Positions 53,621 to 61,568 of a DNA stretch of 64,000 bases are shown here, in pieces. The position numbers and the translations under genes are program-made. The notes under the pieces are model-generated. The model was not told where the DNA came from, ran no database searches, and saw only the letters and a list, made by a program, of their open reading frames with translations. The stretch is from contig NZ_JAMYWY010000001.1 in NCBI RefSeq assembly GCF_024159265.1, positions 1,116,001-1,180,000 of the forward strand, written 5' to 3'. The number at the start of each line of letters is the position of its first letter. Position 1 is the stretch's first letter. This stretch comes from Paenibacillus sp. 1781tsa1 (GTDB taxonomy: Bacteria; Bacillota; Bacilli; Paenibacillales; Paenibacillaceae).

Positions 53621-54259
53621 ATGTCTGATATCGAGGTAAAGAACATTTTCCTTGGATTGCCAACGACCTGTATTTCAGATGTATTAGGGGGATTGACCAA
53701 TCTGGATTATGCAATCAAACCGATCGATCCCCAACACAGGATCGTTGGGAGGGCCTTTACGGTGAGTATTCCCGCAGGAGATAATCTTACCGTTCTGCAG
53801 GGAATTCGGGAAGCCCAGCCAGGTGACGTGCTGGTGATTGCAGCTCAGGGCGATACTCGCCGGGCTGTTGCAGGGGACTTCGTTGCAGGGCTGGCCCAAA
53901 CCTTCGGACTTCAGGGGATGATCGTTGACGGCGTCATCCGGGATATTGAAGGGATTCGCAACCTGAATTTTCCCGTTTTCAGCCGAGGCACAACAACGGC
54001 ATCATCCAATAAGTACGGGGGTGGGCATACGAATGTTCCGGTCTCGGCAGGAGGGACAAATATCCGGCCCGGTGACTGGATCATTGGAGACATCGACGGC
54101 GTTGTGGCCGTTCCTAGTGAACAAGTACATGATGTCGCAAAGGCTGCCAGGAAGAAGTTAATTCAGGACGAAGAACGCAGTAGCGGCATCCAAAGGGATA
54201 AAATCTTGGCGAAAATGTATATAGATAACTTGTTGGGGGCAATTCCTCAATCCAATTAA
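53621..54259 (+). CDS. RraA-like protein
   Basis: 212 residues from ATG 53621, with GAGGAGAG upstream. The RraA/dimethylmenaquinone methyltransferase-like fold shows CISDVLGG near 18, AQPGDVLVIAAQGD near 67, and GMIVDGVIRDIEGIRNLNFP near 101, then PVFSRGTTTASS. Class II pyruvate aldolases of this fold carry R-D-x-x-E/D; here the sequence is R-D-I-E-G, so the acidic residue is absent and aldolase activity is doubtful. As last gene of the operon it may act on a keto-acid product, or be a non-catalytic RraA homologue. Confidence 0.82.
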   Translation: MSDIEVKNIFLGLPTTCISDVLGGLTNLDYAIKPIDPQHRIVGRAFTVSIPAGDNLTVLQGIREAQPGDVLVIAAQGDTRRAVAGDFVAGLAQTFGLQGMIVDGVIRDIEGIRNLNFPVFSRGTTTASSNKYGGGHTNVPVSAGGTNIRPGDWIIGDIDGVVAVPSEQVHDVAKAARKKLIQDEERSSGIQRDKILAKMYIDNLLGAIPQSN

Positions 54260-54311
54260 TAATGTTAATACAGCAGCTATTAGCTGTCTGAGAACTAAAC
54301 GTAATTGCTTA

Positions 54312-54337
54312 AAAGGTCGCCAATCGGCGGCTTTTTT
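54312..54337 (+). terminator. Rho-independent terminator
   Basis: GTCGCC (54316-54321) pairs with GGCGGC (54326-54331, one wobble), flanked by A and T runs. It closes the monooxygenase operon. Confidence 0.85.
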
Positions 54338-54469
54338 GCTTTTTTCTCCCTGGTCAGGGCGTTCTGTATTTTGTATTTGGGCAAACTAAGGGAAAATATG
54401 CATGGCACCCTGTCCATTTCAGGTTAATAATAAGAAGGAAAGTAAGATATTAGCGATTTGATGATTCAA

Positions 54470-54491
54470 AATACGATATAATAAGCGTATT
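54470..54491 (+). promoter_or_regulatory. Operator-like repeat around a -10 element
   Basis: AATACG (54470-54475) and CGTATT (54486-54491) flank a consensus TATAAT (54477-54482) about 115 bases before the exporter genes. A protein bound here would block the promoter. No good -35 is visible. The rest of 54260-54597 has no gene. Confidence 0.5.
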
Positions 54492-54597
54492 GTATACGTG
54501 AAATTTTACATAGATTTAAAGAAAGAGAATAACGGAGCTGATGGTAAGAACGTGGTGTAGGATCGCCTGAACGATGCTCCGAGCCGGAGGAATGCTT

Positions 54598-56406
54598 ATG
54601 ATCAAGCTGTTGTACTACTTGAAGAAGTACCGAGTTGCCGCGATTGCAGCCCTGGTCATGATGTTAATTGAGCTTGCGGTGGAGCTGGCTCAGCCTTATC
54701 TGATCTCCAAGATCATTGATAACGGTATTCAGCAGGGAAACCTGTCTGTCGTCTGGTTGTGGGGCGGTGTGCTGGTTGGCAGTGCTGTCGTGGCTTTTGC
54801 TGCCGGAATTGCCAGTTCGTTCTTTGCATCCCATGCAAGCCTGGGGTTTGGATACGATCTGCGCGAGAAGTTGTATGACAAAGTGCAAACGTTCTCTTAT
54901 GCCGTCTTTAACCGGTTCGCGACATCGTCCCTGATTACCCGTTTAACGGGGGATGTGACCCAGGTACAGGACACCGTCTTCATGAGTCTGCGCTTCATGA
55001 CACGTGTACCGCTGGTGGTCATTGGCAGCATGATTATGGCAGTAATCGTGAATCCGAGGTTGGGTTTGCTGCTGGTTGTCATGGTGCCGATACTGCTCAT
55101 TGTTGTGGTGTGGATGATTAAAAAGGCAGCGTTGCTGTTCCGCAATGTGCAGCGCAGACTGGATGCCGTCAATGGAGTCATCCAGGAGAATCTGACAGGC
55201 ATTCGGCTAATCCGCGTCTTCGTGCGGATGGGCCATGAGATCGAACGCTTTGCCGGATTCAGCGGCAAGCTGATGAAAGGCACAATCTCCGCGCTGCGCC
55301 TGACGGAGACCACGATGCCGTTCATGCTGCTGATGATGAACGGTTGTATTATCGCCGTGCTCTGGTTTGGAAGAGTCGACATCGCTTCCGGTAATGCAAC
55401 TGTAGGTGAAGTGGTCGCTGTGATTAACTACCTGCTTCGCACCATTGGTGCCATGTCTGCGTTGTCATGGATTCTGGTAACCTTCTCGAGAGCAAGCGCT
55501 TCGGCGCAACGGCTGAATGAAGTGTTCAATACAGAGGACACGTCGGAGACTGAACAGACGAAGTCGTTATCAACGTCTGCATCATCTACTGGATCTGTGA
55601 AATCTTCACATTTTCCGCAATCTGTATACCCGGCGAAAAAACAGCGTAATGTGAAGGGTGCAGTGGAATTCCGCAGTGTAGGCTTCAGTTATCCGAATAG
55701 TGAAATTACAGTACTGGATAACATCACATTCACTGCAAAAGCGGGGGAGCGTATTGCTATTATGGGTGCAACGGGCTCAGGCAAATCCTCGCTGGTGCAG
55801 CTTATTCCCCGGTTATACACAGAGGATCAAGGAAAGGTACGGATTGATGGTGCCGATGCATCAGAGCTGGATCTGTCCATGCTGCGTGGTGCGATTGGTT
55901 ATGTTCCTCAGGAGGTTGTCCTGTTTACCGGTTCCATACGGGAGAATATTGCCTGGGGTCAGGAAGATGCTACCTTGGATGAGATCGTGGAAGCCGCGAA
56001 GCGCGCGCAGATCCATGAAACGATTGAGAATTTACCAAACGGTTATGATACATTGCTGGGTCAACGGGGAGTGAATCTCTCCGGTGGACAGAAGCAGCGA
56101 CTTTCCATTGCACGAGCGCTGGTACGTAGACCAAGAATTCTGATTTTGGACGATAGCACGAGCGCACTTGATGTGGCCACAGAAGGCAGATTGTTGGATG
56201 CATTGGAAGAATTGTCGTGTACCACGTTTATCATCACCCAGAAGATCAGTTCGACCACTTCGGCGGACCTGATTCTGCTGCTTGATGATGGACAACTCAT
56301 TGGGCAAGGGAAACATGAAGACCTGATGGAATCGTCAGAGCTGTATCGTCGAATTCATGAATCACAATACGGGGAGGGTGCACAGCATGTTCAAAGCATT
56401 CATTGA
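54598..56406 (+). CDS. Heterodimeric ABC exporter subunit with degenerate ATP site
   Basis: 602 residues from ATG 54598, with GGAGG seven bases upstream; two earlier ATGs overlap that site. Residues 1-310 hold six membrane segments and 370-600 the ATPase. Walker A is GATGSGKSS near 389 and the signature LSGGQKQR. Walker B reads LILDDSTSALD, with Asp in place of the catalytic Glu, and the switch reads FIITQK, with Gln in place of His. This is the pattern of the degenerate partner in BmrC/LmrC-type exporters. An unusual Ser/Thr-rich insert lies between the two domains (about 320-345). Its stop overlaps the partner gene. Confidence 0.9.
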   Translation: MIKLLYYLKKYRVAAIAALVMMLIELAVELAQPYLISKIIDNGIQQGNLSVVWLWGGVLVGSAVVAFAAGIASSFFASHASLGFGYDLREKLYDKVQTFSYAVFNRFATSSLITRLTGDVTQVQDTVFMSLRFMTRVPLVVIGSMIMAVIVNPRLGLLLVVMVPILLIVVVWMIKKAALLFRNVQRRLDAVNGVIQENLTGIRLIRVFVRMGHEIERFAGFSGKLMKGTISALRLTETTMPFMLLMMNGCIIAVLWFGRVDIASGNATVGEVVAVINYLLRTIGAMSALSWILVTFSRASASAQRLNEVFNTEDTSETEQTKSLSTSASSTGSVKSSHFPQSVYPAKKQRNVKGAVEFRSVGFSYPNSEITVLDNITFTAKAGERIAIMGATGSGKSSLVQLIPRLYTEDQGKVRIDGADASELDLSMLRGAIGYVPQEVVLFTGSIRENIAWGQEDATLDEIVEAAKRAQIHETIENLPNGYDTLLGQRGVNLSGGQKQRLSIARALVRRPRILILDDSTSALDVATEGRLLDALEELSCTTFIITQKISSTTSADLILLLDDGQLIGQGKHEDLMESSELYRRIHESQYGEGAQHVQSIH

Positions 56407-58225
56407 GCCTTTCCGTCAGCCACCACCGCCGATTGATCCGGAGACGTTACGATCAGGCAGTGGTCGCAAGCCCAAGGCACGGGCGAAGAACTGGTCCGGT
56501 ACGCTAGGTCGGATCTGGACCTATCTGGCACGGCGCAAAGTTAAGCTGTCCATGGTACTGTTGATGGTGTTAGCTAGCTCCGCACTTGCTTTGCTTGGCC
56601 CCTACATGGTAGGGGTGGCCGTGGATGATTTCATCGCGGGGGAAGCCGGCGCAAGCTGGACGCGGTTTCTGATTGGATTAACCGCAGTGTACGTCTTGTT
56701 CTCTCTTACATCCTGGTTACAAAACATATGGATGATTGAGATTGCACAGGAAACTGTGTTCCGCATGCGGTATGATCTGTTCTCCCATCTGCACAAGCTG
56801 CCGATTCCATTCTTCGGTAAACGACAGCAGGGGGAGATTATGAGTCGAGTGACCAATGATATCGAGAATGTCAGCGGTACGCTGAACAGCTCAGCCATCC
56901 AGATTTTTTCGAGTGTATTAACACTACTTGGGACATTTGGCGTTATGCTGTGGCTCAGCCCGCTATTGACACTGCTTACCTTTATCGTTGTGCCGTTGAT
57001 GGCCATTGGTATGCGTTGGATTACGCGCAGAACGGGACCACTCTTCAAGGAGCGGCAGCGCAATCTGGGTGAACTTAACGGTTATATTGAAGAGACTTTA
57101 TCCGGGCAAAAGATCATTAAGGCATTCTCCCAAGAGGAGCGGGTGATTCGCGGTTTTGAGGAACGGAATACCCGCATCCGGATTTCCGGTTTTTGGGCAC
57201 AGACGATCTCCGGATTTATTCCAAAACTGATGAATGGATTGAACAACCTGAGCTTTGCGATTGTGGCGGGCATCGGTGGTATTCTGGCGATTCAGGGTTC
57301 GGTTACAGTCGGGGTGATTATTATCTTTGTGGAATATGCCCGTCAATTCACCCGTCCCCTGAATGATCTGGCGAACCAGTGGAATACGTTATTGTCCGCA
57401 ATTGCGGGAGCTGAGCGCGTATTCGAGGTGCTGGACGAAGATGAGGAAGCGAAGGACGAAGGGGCAGCGGTATCTCTGGATAAGGTGGAGGGAGCCGTTC
57501 GTTTCGACAAGGTATCCTTTGGATACGATGAAGGACGTAACATTTTGCATGACATCAGCTTTGAAGCCAAACCGGGTGAGATGATCGCTCTTGTAGGTCC
57601 GACCGGAGCGGGGAAAACAACATTGATTCAGCTGTTATCCCGTTTCTATGATCCGACAGGTGGCACATTGACGGTAGATGGTCGCGATATGACCACCATT
57701 CGGCGTGAGAATCTGCGGTCTCATATGGCGTTTGTGCTTCAGGATTCATTCCTGTTTCAGGGTACGATCCGGGAAAATATTCGGTTTGGCCGTCTGGACG
57801 CAACGGATGAAGAGGTGGAAGCAGCCTCCCGGCTGGCGAATGCCCATTCCTTCATTGTGCGAATGAAGGACGGGTACGACAAAGTGCTCCAGGCTGATGG
57901 GAGCGGCATTAGTCAGGGGCAGAAACAATTACTCGCCATTGCCCGGGCAATCTTGGCAGATCCATCTATACTCGTACTGGACGAAGCGACGAGCAGTATT
58001 GATACCGTCACAGAGATCAAAATTCAGGAAGGGCTGCAACGTCTCATGCAGGGACGAACCAGCTTTGTCATTGCTCACAGGCTGAACACGATCCGTCAGG
58101 CCGACCGAATTCTGGTGCTGAAGGATGGGCATCTGCTGGAGCAAGGCTCGCATGACGCGCTGCTGGAACAAGGTGGTTTCTACAGCGAGCTGTATTACAG
58201 CCAGTTGCGTAAGAAGGCGCAATAG
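56387..58225 (+). CDS. Heterodimeric ABC exporter subunit with consensus ATP site
   Basis: 612 residues from ATG 56387, with GGGAGGG eight bases upstream and a 20-base overlap with the partner gene. After a basic, Pro-rich N-terminal tail (to about 40) come six membrane segments and an ATPase domain with Walker A GPTGAGKTT, Walker B LVLDEATSSID and switch His in FVIAHRL, all catalytically complete. The signature region reads ISQGQKQLLAIAR, as in BmrD/LmrD-type subunits. It would export drugs or lipids with the upstream subunit. A terminator follows at 58399. Confidence 0.92.
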   Translation: MFKAFIEPFRQPPPPIDPETLRSGSGRKPKARAKNWSGTLGRIWTYLARRKVKLSMVLLMVLASSALALLGPYMVGVAVDDFIAGEAGASWTRFLIGLTAVYVLFSLTSWLQNIWMIEIAQETVFRMRYDLFSHLHKLPIPFFGKRQQGEIMSRVTNDIENVSGTLNSSAIQIFSSVLTLLGTFGVMLWLSPLLTLLTFIVVPLMAIGMRWITRRTGPLFKERQRNLGELNGYIEETLSGQKIIKAFSQEERVIRGFEERNTRIRISGFWAQTISGFIPKLMNGLNNLSFAIVAGIGGILAIQGSVTVGVIIIFVEYARQFTRPLNDLANQWNTLLSAIAGAERVFEVLDEDEEAKDEGAAVSLDKVEGAVRFDKVSFGYDEGRNILHDISFEAKPGEMIALVGPTGAGKTTLIQLLSRFYDPTGGTLTVDGRDMTTIRRENLRSHMAFVLQDSFLFQGTIRENIRFGRLDATDEEVEAASRLANAHSFIVRMKDGYDKVLQADGSGISQGQKQLLAIARAILADPSILVLDEATSSIDTVTEIKIQEGLQRLMQGRTSFVIAHRLNTIRQADRILVLKDGHLLEQGSHDALLEQGGFYSELYYSQLRKKAQ

Positions 58226-58398
58226 GGCAATAAATAAAGCGCAATAAGGTGAAGTAAGGGCTAAGTGAAGGCAACGTAACGAAGGAACACAGGAATTGGT
58301 CCTGCTGACGATCCCTTTGCGCTCAAGTTTGGAAATGACTTCAGCAGTACCTTTTATTCTGGTGAGGACGTTAACGTGGACAAGGCTCAATATTGACA

Positions 58399-58439
58399 AA
58401 AGGATTGGAGACCCGGACGGGGCCCCAATCCTTTTTTTT
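58399..58439 (+). terminator. Exporter operon terminator
   Basis: AAAGGATTGG (58399-58408) pairs exactly with CCAATCCTTT (58425-58434), followed by a run of T. It lies 170 bases after the exporter stop. The rest of 58226-58938 has no confident gene, only the hairpin and repeat listed next. Confidence 0.88.
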
Positions 58440-58782
58440 ATATGTGCGACAACTTTAACGAACATGCCAGACGCTATTTGGCGAAATTCAAAGGTTGTGA
58501 GATTCTAACGAACCACAGAGATGTTATTGACCTGAAGGAGCGTATTTGAAGCTGATGCTAGCCTGAAAATTTGAATATAAGGTTTATGGTGTTCGTTACA
58601 TTTTGAGATCATGCCCAAAACCCTCGAATAAGGAGCCTCATATTCGTTAGCGTTCGGACCTACCTGCGAGTTGCCCTTGCCGGATGCTGAAACTGAGGAA
58701 ATAATTGTAGTAGCTAAAAGGGGGAATTGAAGGAAAGCGAGCTGCGAGCCATCGGGGAGTTGGTCACTCGTGCAATCAAAGG

Positions 58783-58829
58783 AAGAGCAGGAAGGAGGGC
58801 ATGAGGGTTATGCCTTCTTTCCTGCTCTT
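58783..58829. terminator. 20-bp hairpin
   Basis: A 20-base arm (58783-58802) pairs with 58810-58829, two pairs being G-T wobbles on one strand, around a 7-base loop; the core is AAGAGCAGGAA/TTCCTGCTCTT. There is no long T-run. It follows the minus-strand gene ending at 58939 and probably terminates it, possibly in both directions. Confidence 0.65.
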
Positions 58830-58850
58830 GTAATTTACACGTACAATGGC

Positions 58851-58910
58851 GAATGCACTGACGAATGCACCGACGAGTGCACTGACAAATGTACTGACAA
58901 ATGCATCGCA
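58851..58910. repeat. 12-bp tandem repeat, five units
   Basis: Five consecutive 12-base units of the form RARTGYACYGAC run from 58851 to 58910, the last partly degenerate. In one plus-strand frame opening at GTG 58770 they read Glu/Lys-Cys-Thr-Asp repeatedly, and three of the four changes among the first four units are synonymous in that frame. The frame ends at 58964 inside the convergent gene. Whether this is a small Cys-rich protein or a simple repeat cannot be settled here. Confidence 0.6.
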
Positions 58911-58938
58911 TTATACAACGCGGCATCTGAACCTGACA

Positions 58939-60930
58939 TTACTTTGTTACACTGCTCAGCTTAAATGCTCCGTCCGTCAGCTTATTCGTATTGGCGAAGT
59001 CCACGCCAGGCTGAGTGGTTGATGGATCGATGATCGCAATCGCGATATCATAGGTGCCAGCAGCAAGACCGGAGACAGAAATGGAGTCGGTCAAGGTGTA
59101 GGTACCCGTTTTCCATGTGGTCAGATTAACGTTTGTAGTTTTCTTCGCAACAACGGTATTACCGCTGCGGAGTTGAATCTCAACCGGCCAAGCAAACGGG
59201 AAATGCTGTACGCCTTTATTTTCCACTTTAATCGTTGTGGTAAACGTGCTTCCGCTAATGGTGGATGGATGCGATATTTCCTTCACGACAAAGTGGTAAC
59301 CCATTCGTTTCTTGAGTGCATCAATATTGGCCTGTAATGCATGATTCAGAGGAAGCGAAGCAGGAGAATTCGGTCCCAGCCAGCTTGGTTTACTGAGCTC
59401 CGTTTGACGCAGCGTTTCCGTGAAGCCGCTACCGGTGGTTAATGCCGCAAGCATGCCGGAAGCACCTCCGTAAAATTCACCACCAGAGATTCGGGTTTCC
59501 CAGAAGTTCGGGTGTCCTGGTTGCTGCTGGCCGATGTCATCCCAATAGCCATTCTGGGTGCCCGTGTACCAACCCCAATCCGCATCGAAGCTGTCTTTGT
59601 GTCCAAACACATCGTTGAACATGCCCATGACCATGCCTTTATTGTTGGTTTTCGCCAAGGCGATACTGCGGCGGATCAGAACCTGCATTTTGTCCTCTTT
59701 GCCAGCAAAGGCATCAATGTAATGCTGAACATACTTGTTCGAGATGTCATTGGTAGGGAAAGCGCCTGTGTAATTGGTTTCACCATTGGGTCCAACATAA
59801 GGCCACGTATGGAACTCGCCCCAGTGTCCGAGGGAACCGATCTGGACAAAAGCAACTGGACGATCATTGGTATTGTACCTTGCTGCAATAGCTTCAATCG
59901 CTAACTTGTGCCGTTCTTGCAGATAAGTGGAGTTGTAGTTGGGAGAGAAGCCCATGTTGTTGCCTGTACCCATGCCTCCGGTTGTATCGTTGTATACGGT
60001 TCCGGGTGATTCTCCACGGGCAACCATGTCATTGTAGAGCCAGTCGGGAATATCCCGATGAGCCTGTCCTGTCGGGCTGTCCAGAATGAAGCGAAACACC
60101 ACTTTGACGCCTTTACTTTTCCAGTAAGCAAAATTATTGGTGGCTTCAATTGCACTAAAATCATATGTGCCTTTGGTGGACTCTAACTCCTTCCAGGTTA
60201 CGCCGGCATATACGAGCCTGTGTGGCTGTGCATATGTCGTGCTCTTGGCCGAAGGCGCCCAGCCTTTGAATGGATTGTTGAGTGGGCTGTCGAGCTCTAC
60301 AGGATTCACCACGGTATTGTTCCCCGTACCCCCACCCGATCCAGACGAGGTCAGGAGATAAGCGGGCAGTGTTTGTCCAGCTGCGGGCAGTCTGGATGTA
60401 TCCGAGCTGTTATCGATATACCCGACTCGCACTGTACTGCCTGCACTGATTTGCAGTGTCGAGAGAGGAATAGCAACTTCGATGATGGAGGAGCTACGGT
60501 AGAATTGTGAGCTGGTTAATGTGCTGTTGAAATTCCAGCTCCAGTCGGTCCCGCTGCCGCCATAACGGTATAATCCCGTATTTTCAAGGAGCCACTCCAC
60601 ACCTGTAGTCCCCCAGCCCGCAGCCTGGTAACCGGTTGAAGTATTGTTATCGGTGTTAATCCAGAAGTTGCCCATCGCCGTACTCAGACCTGAGCCTTGA
60701 ACGAGGAGATAGAGGTTGGTCCCATCATTCGTTACTTTGAGCGTCTGGGCTGTGCCACTATTGGTCGTGAGAGCACTAACGCTGCTCCAGTCGCTCACAT
60801 TGCCATCAATGGTGATGGTTGCAGCAGAGGCTTTGGGTAAGGCTTCCGTAGGCAAAAGCAAGGTTATCATGAGGACAAAAGCCAAAAACAGTCCAAAACT
60901 CCTCTTACTTCGATCAAATAATCTTGTCAT
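58939..60930 (-). CDS. Secreted DUF4832-type glycosidase-like protein
   Basis: 663 residues from ATG 60930, with AGGAGG six bases upstream. A signal peptide is cleaved near ASA at about 36. Residues 37-180 resemble a carbohydrate-binding (CBM9/DOMON-like) module, TITIDGNVSDWSSV followed by LYLLVQGSG. After a Gly-rich linker, 215-500 form a TIM-barrel-like region with NPFKGWAPS, TWKELESTKGTYDF and QIGSLGHWGEFHTWP (a likely catalytic Glu), as in DUF4874/DUF4832 proteins. The last 130 residues are beta-sandwich. It probably acts on an extracellular polysaccharide. It diverges from the sugar dehydrogenase operon across a regulator-rich gap. Confidence 0.8.
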   Translation of the reverse strand: MTRLFDRSKRSFGLFLAFVLMITLLLPTEALPKASAATITIDGNVSDWSSVSALTTNSGTAQTLKVTNDGTNLYLLVQGSGLSTAMGNFWINTDNNTSTGYQAAGWGTTGVEWLLENTGLYRYGGSGTDWSWNFNSTLTSSQFYRSSSIIEVAIPLSTLQISAGSTVRVGYIDNSSDTSRLPAAGQTLPAYLLTSSGSGGGTGNNTVVNPVELDSPLNNPFKGWAPSAKSTTYAQPHRLVYAGVTWKELESTKGTYDFSAIEATNNFAYWKSKGVKVVFRFILDSPTGQAHRDIPDWLYNDMVARGESPGTVYNDTTGGMGTGNNMGFSPNYNSTYLQERHKLAIEAIAARYNTNDRPVAFVQIGSLGHWGEFHTWPYVGPNGETNYTGAFPTNDISNKYVQHYIDAFAGKEDKMQVLIRRSIALAKTNNKGMVMGMFNDVFGHKDSFDADWGWYTGTQNGYWDDIGQQQPGHPNFWETRISGGEFYGGASGMLAALTTGSGFTETLRQTELSKPSWLGPNSPASLPLNHALQANIDALKKRMGYHFVVKEISHPSTISGSTFTTTIKVENKGVQHFPFAWPVEIQLRSGNTVVAKKTTNVNLTTWKTGTYTLTDSISVSGLAAGTYDIAIAIIDPSTTQPGVDFANTNKLTDGAFKLSSVTK

Positions 60931-61113
60931 GGTATACCTCCTGAATAATGGATAATGGATGATAACTCGTTCTGTCACACCTGCATGTCATGAGGGAAAG
61001 TTAAGGAAACTCAACTCCTTTCGAATCCGCATGGAGCGGCACGATAATGACGTTGTATGTAAGAATCATGGTAGTAAGTGAGGATAAACAACTGAAAAGA
61101 TGAGGAAATCAGT

Positions 61114-61122
61114 TTGCGGCAA
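61114..61122. promoter_or_regulatory. TTGCSGCAA operator-like site 1
   Basis: TTGCGGCAA inside TTTGCGGCAAA, a palindrome around a central G or C. It is the copy nearest the minus-strand glycosidase gene, about 185 bases from its start codon. Confidence 0.55.
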
Positions 61123-61289
61123 ATATAAAATGTGATATTAGTTCTTGAATTCTGCGCCTAAATTGCATTATAGGTGATGAATAAAGGAGATTCAACAGAT
61201 TTTTTTCCAGAATTTATTGAGTTTTCTATTGAAAATAAGAGTGTCCCATTGAAAAATGAACAGAAATTTTTATAAGTTTAATGTTATTT

Positions 61290-61298
61290 TTGCCGCAA
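61290..61298. promoter_or_regulatory. TTGCSGCAA operator-like site 2
   Basis: TTGCCGCAA, centre 176 bases from site 1, in an AT-rich stretch with no gene. Confidence 0.55.
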
Positions 61299-61341
61299 CA
61301 AAAATAGAATTACATTAAATTATATGACATAGAAGTAAAAA

Positions 61342-61355
61342 TGTAAACGCTTAAG
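61342..61355 (+). promoter_or_regulatory. cre-like site
   Basis: TGTAAACGCTTAAG matches the CcpA consensus TGWAANCGNTNWCA at 12 of 14 positions. It is about 95 bases upstream of the -35 at 61449, so glucose control of the sugar operon is plausible. Confidence 0.45.
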
Positions 61356-61384
61356 TTACGATGAATCTAGATGTAAATAGTTTA

Positions 61385-61396
61385 TTTGTATACAAA
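61385..61396. promoter_or_regulatory. 12-bp palindrome
   Basis: TTTGTATACAAA is a perfect 12-base palindrome between the cre-like site and operator-like site 3. It could bind a further regulator; sites of this shape are seen for GntR-type proteins. Confidence 0.35.
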
Positions 61397-61412
61397 AAAT
61401 CTTAAAAATATG

Positions 61413-61421
61413 TTGCGGCAA
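61413..61421. promoter_or_regulatory. TTGCSGCAA operator-like site 3
   Basis: TTGCGGCAA, ending 27 bases before the -35 box of the promoter at 61449. Confidence 0.6.
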
Positions 61422-61448
61422 AATAATTAAAAAATTAGCCAAAACCAA

Positions 61449-61477
61449 TTGACAAGCAAATAAAACTATTTTACTAT
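61449..61477 (+). promoter_or_regulatory. Sigma-A promoter of the sugar dehydrogenase operon
   Basis: A perfect TTGACA (61449-61454), 17-base spacer and TACTAT (61472-61477). Transcription should begin near 61484, giving a leader of about 85 bases that contains operator-like site 4. Confidence 0.8.
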
Positions 61478-61533
61478 CGTTACATAGTCATCGTCTTGTT
61501 AGATTTCTTTACATCGAATTGGTGTCAGGGCAT

Positions 61534-61542
61534 TTGCCGCAA
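61534..61542. promoter_or_regulatory. TTGCSGCAA operator-like site 4
   Basis: TTGCCGCAA inside TTTGCCGCAAA, about 50 bases downstream of the predicted transcription start and 121 bases (centre to centre) from site 3. A repressor bound to sites 3 and 4 would bracket the promoter. Confidence 0.6.
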
Positions 61543-61568
61543 ATTTACGAGCAACGGAGAGTGTAAGC

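Noticed and set aside
58300..58440. Riboswitch or T-box leader before the 58.4 kb terminator
   Set aside because: There is no downstream gene in that direction and no T-box or known aptamer motif could be found; it is just the exporter terminator.
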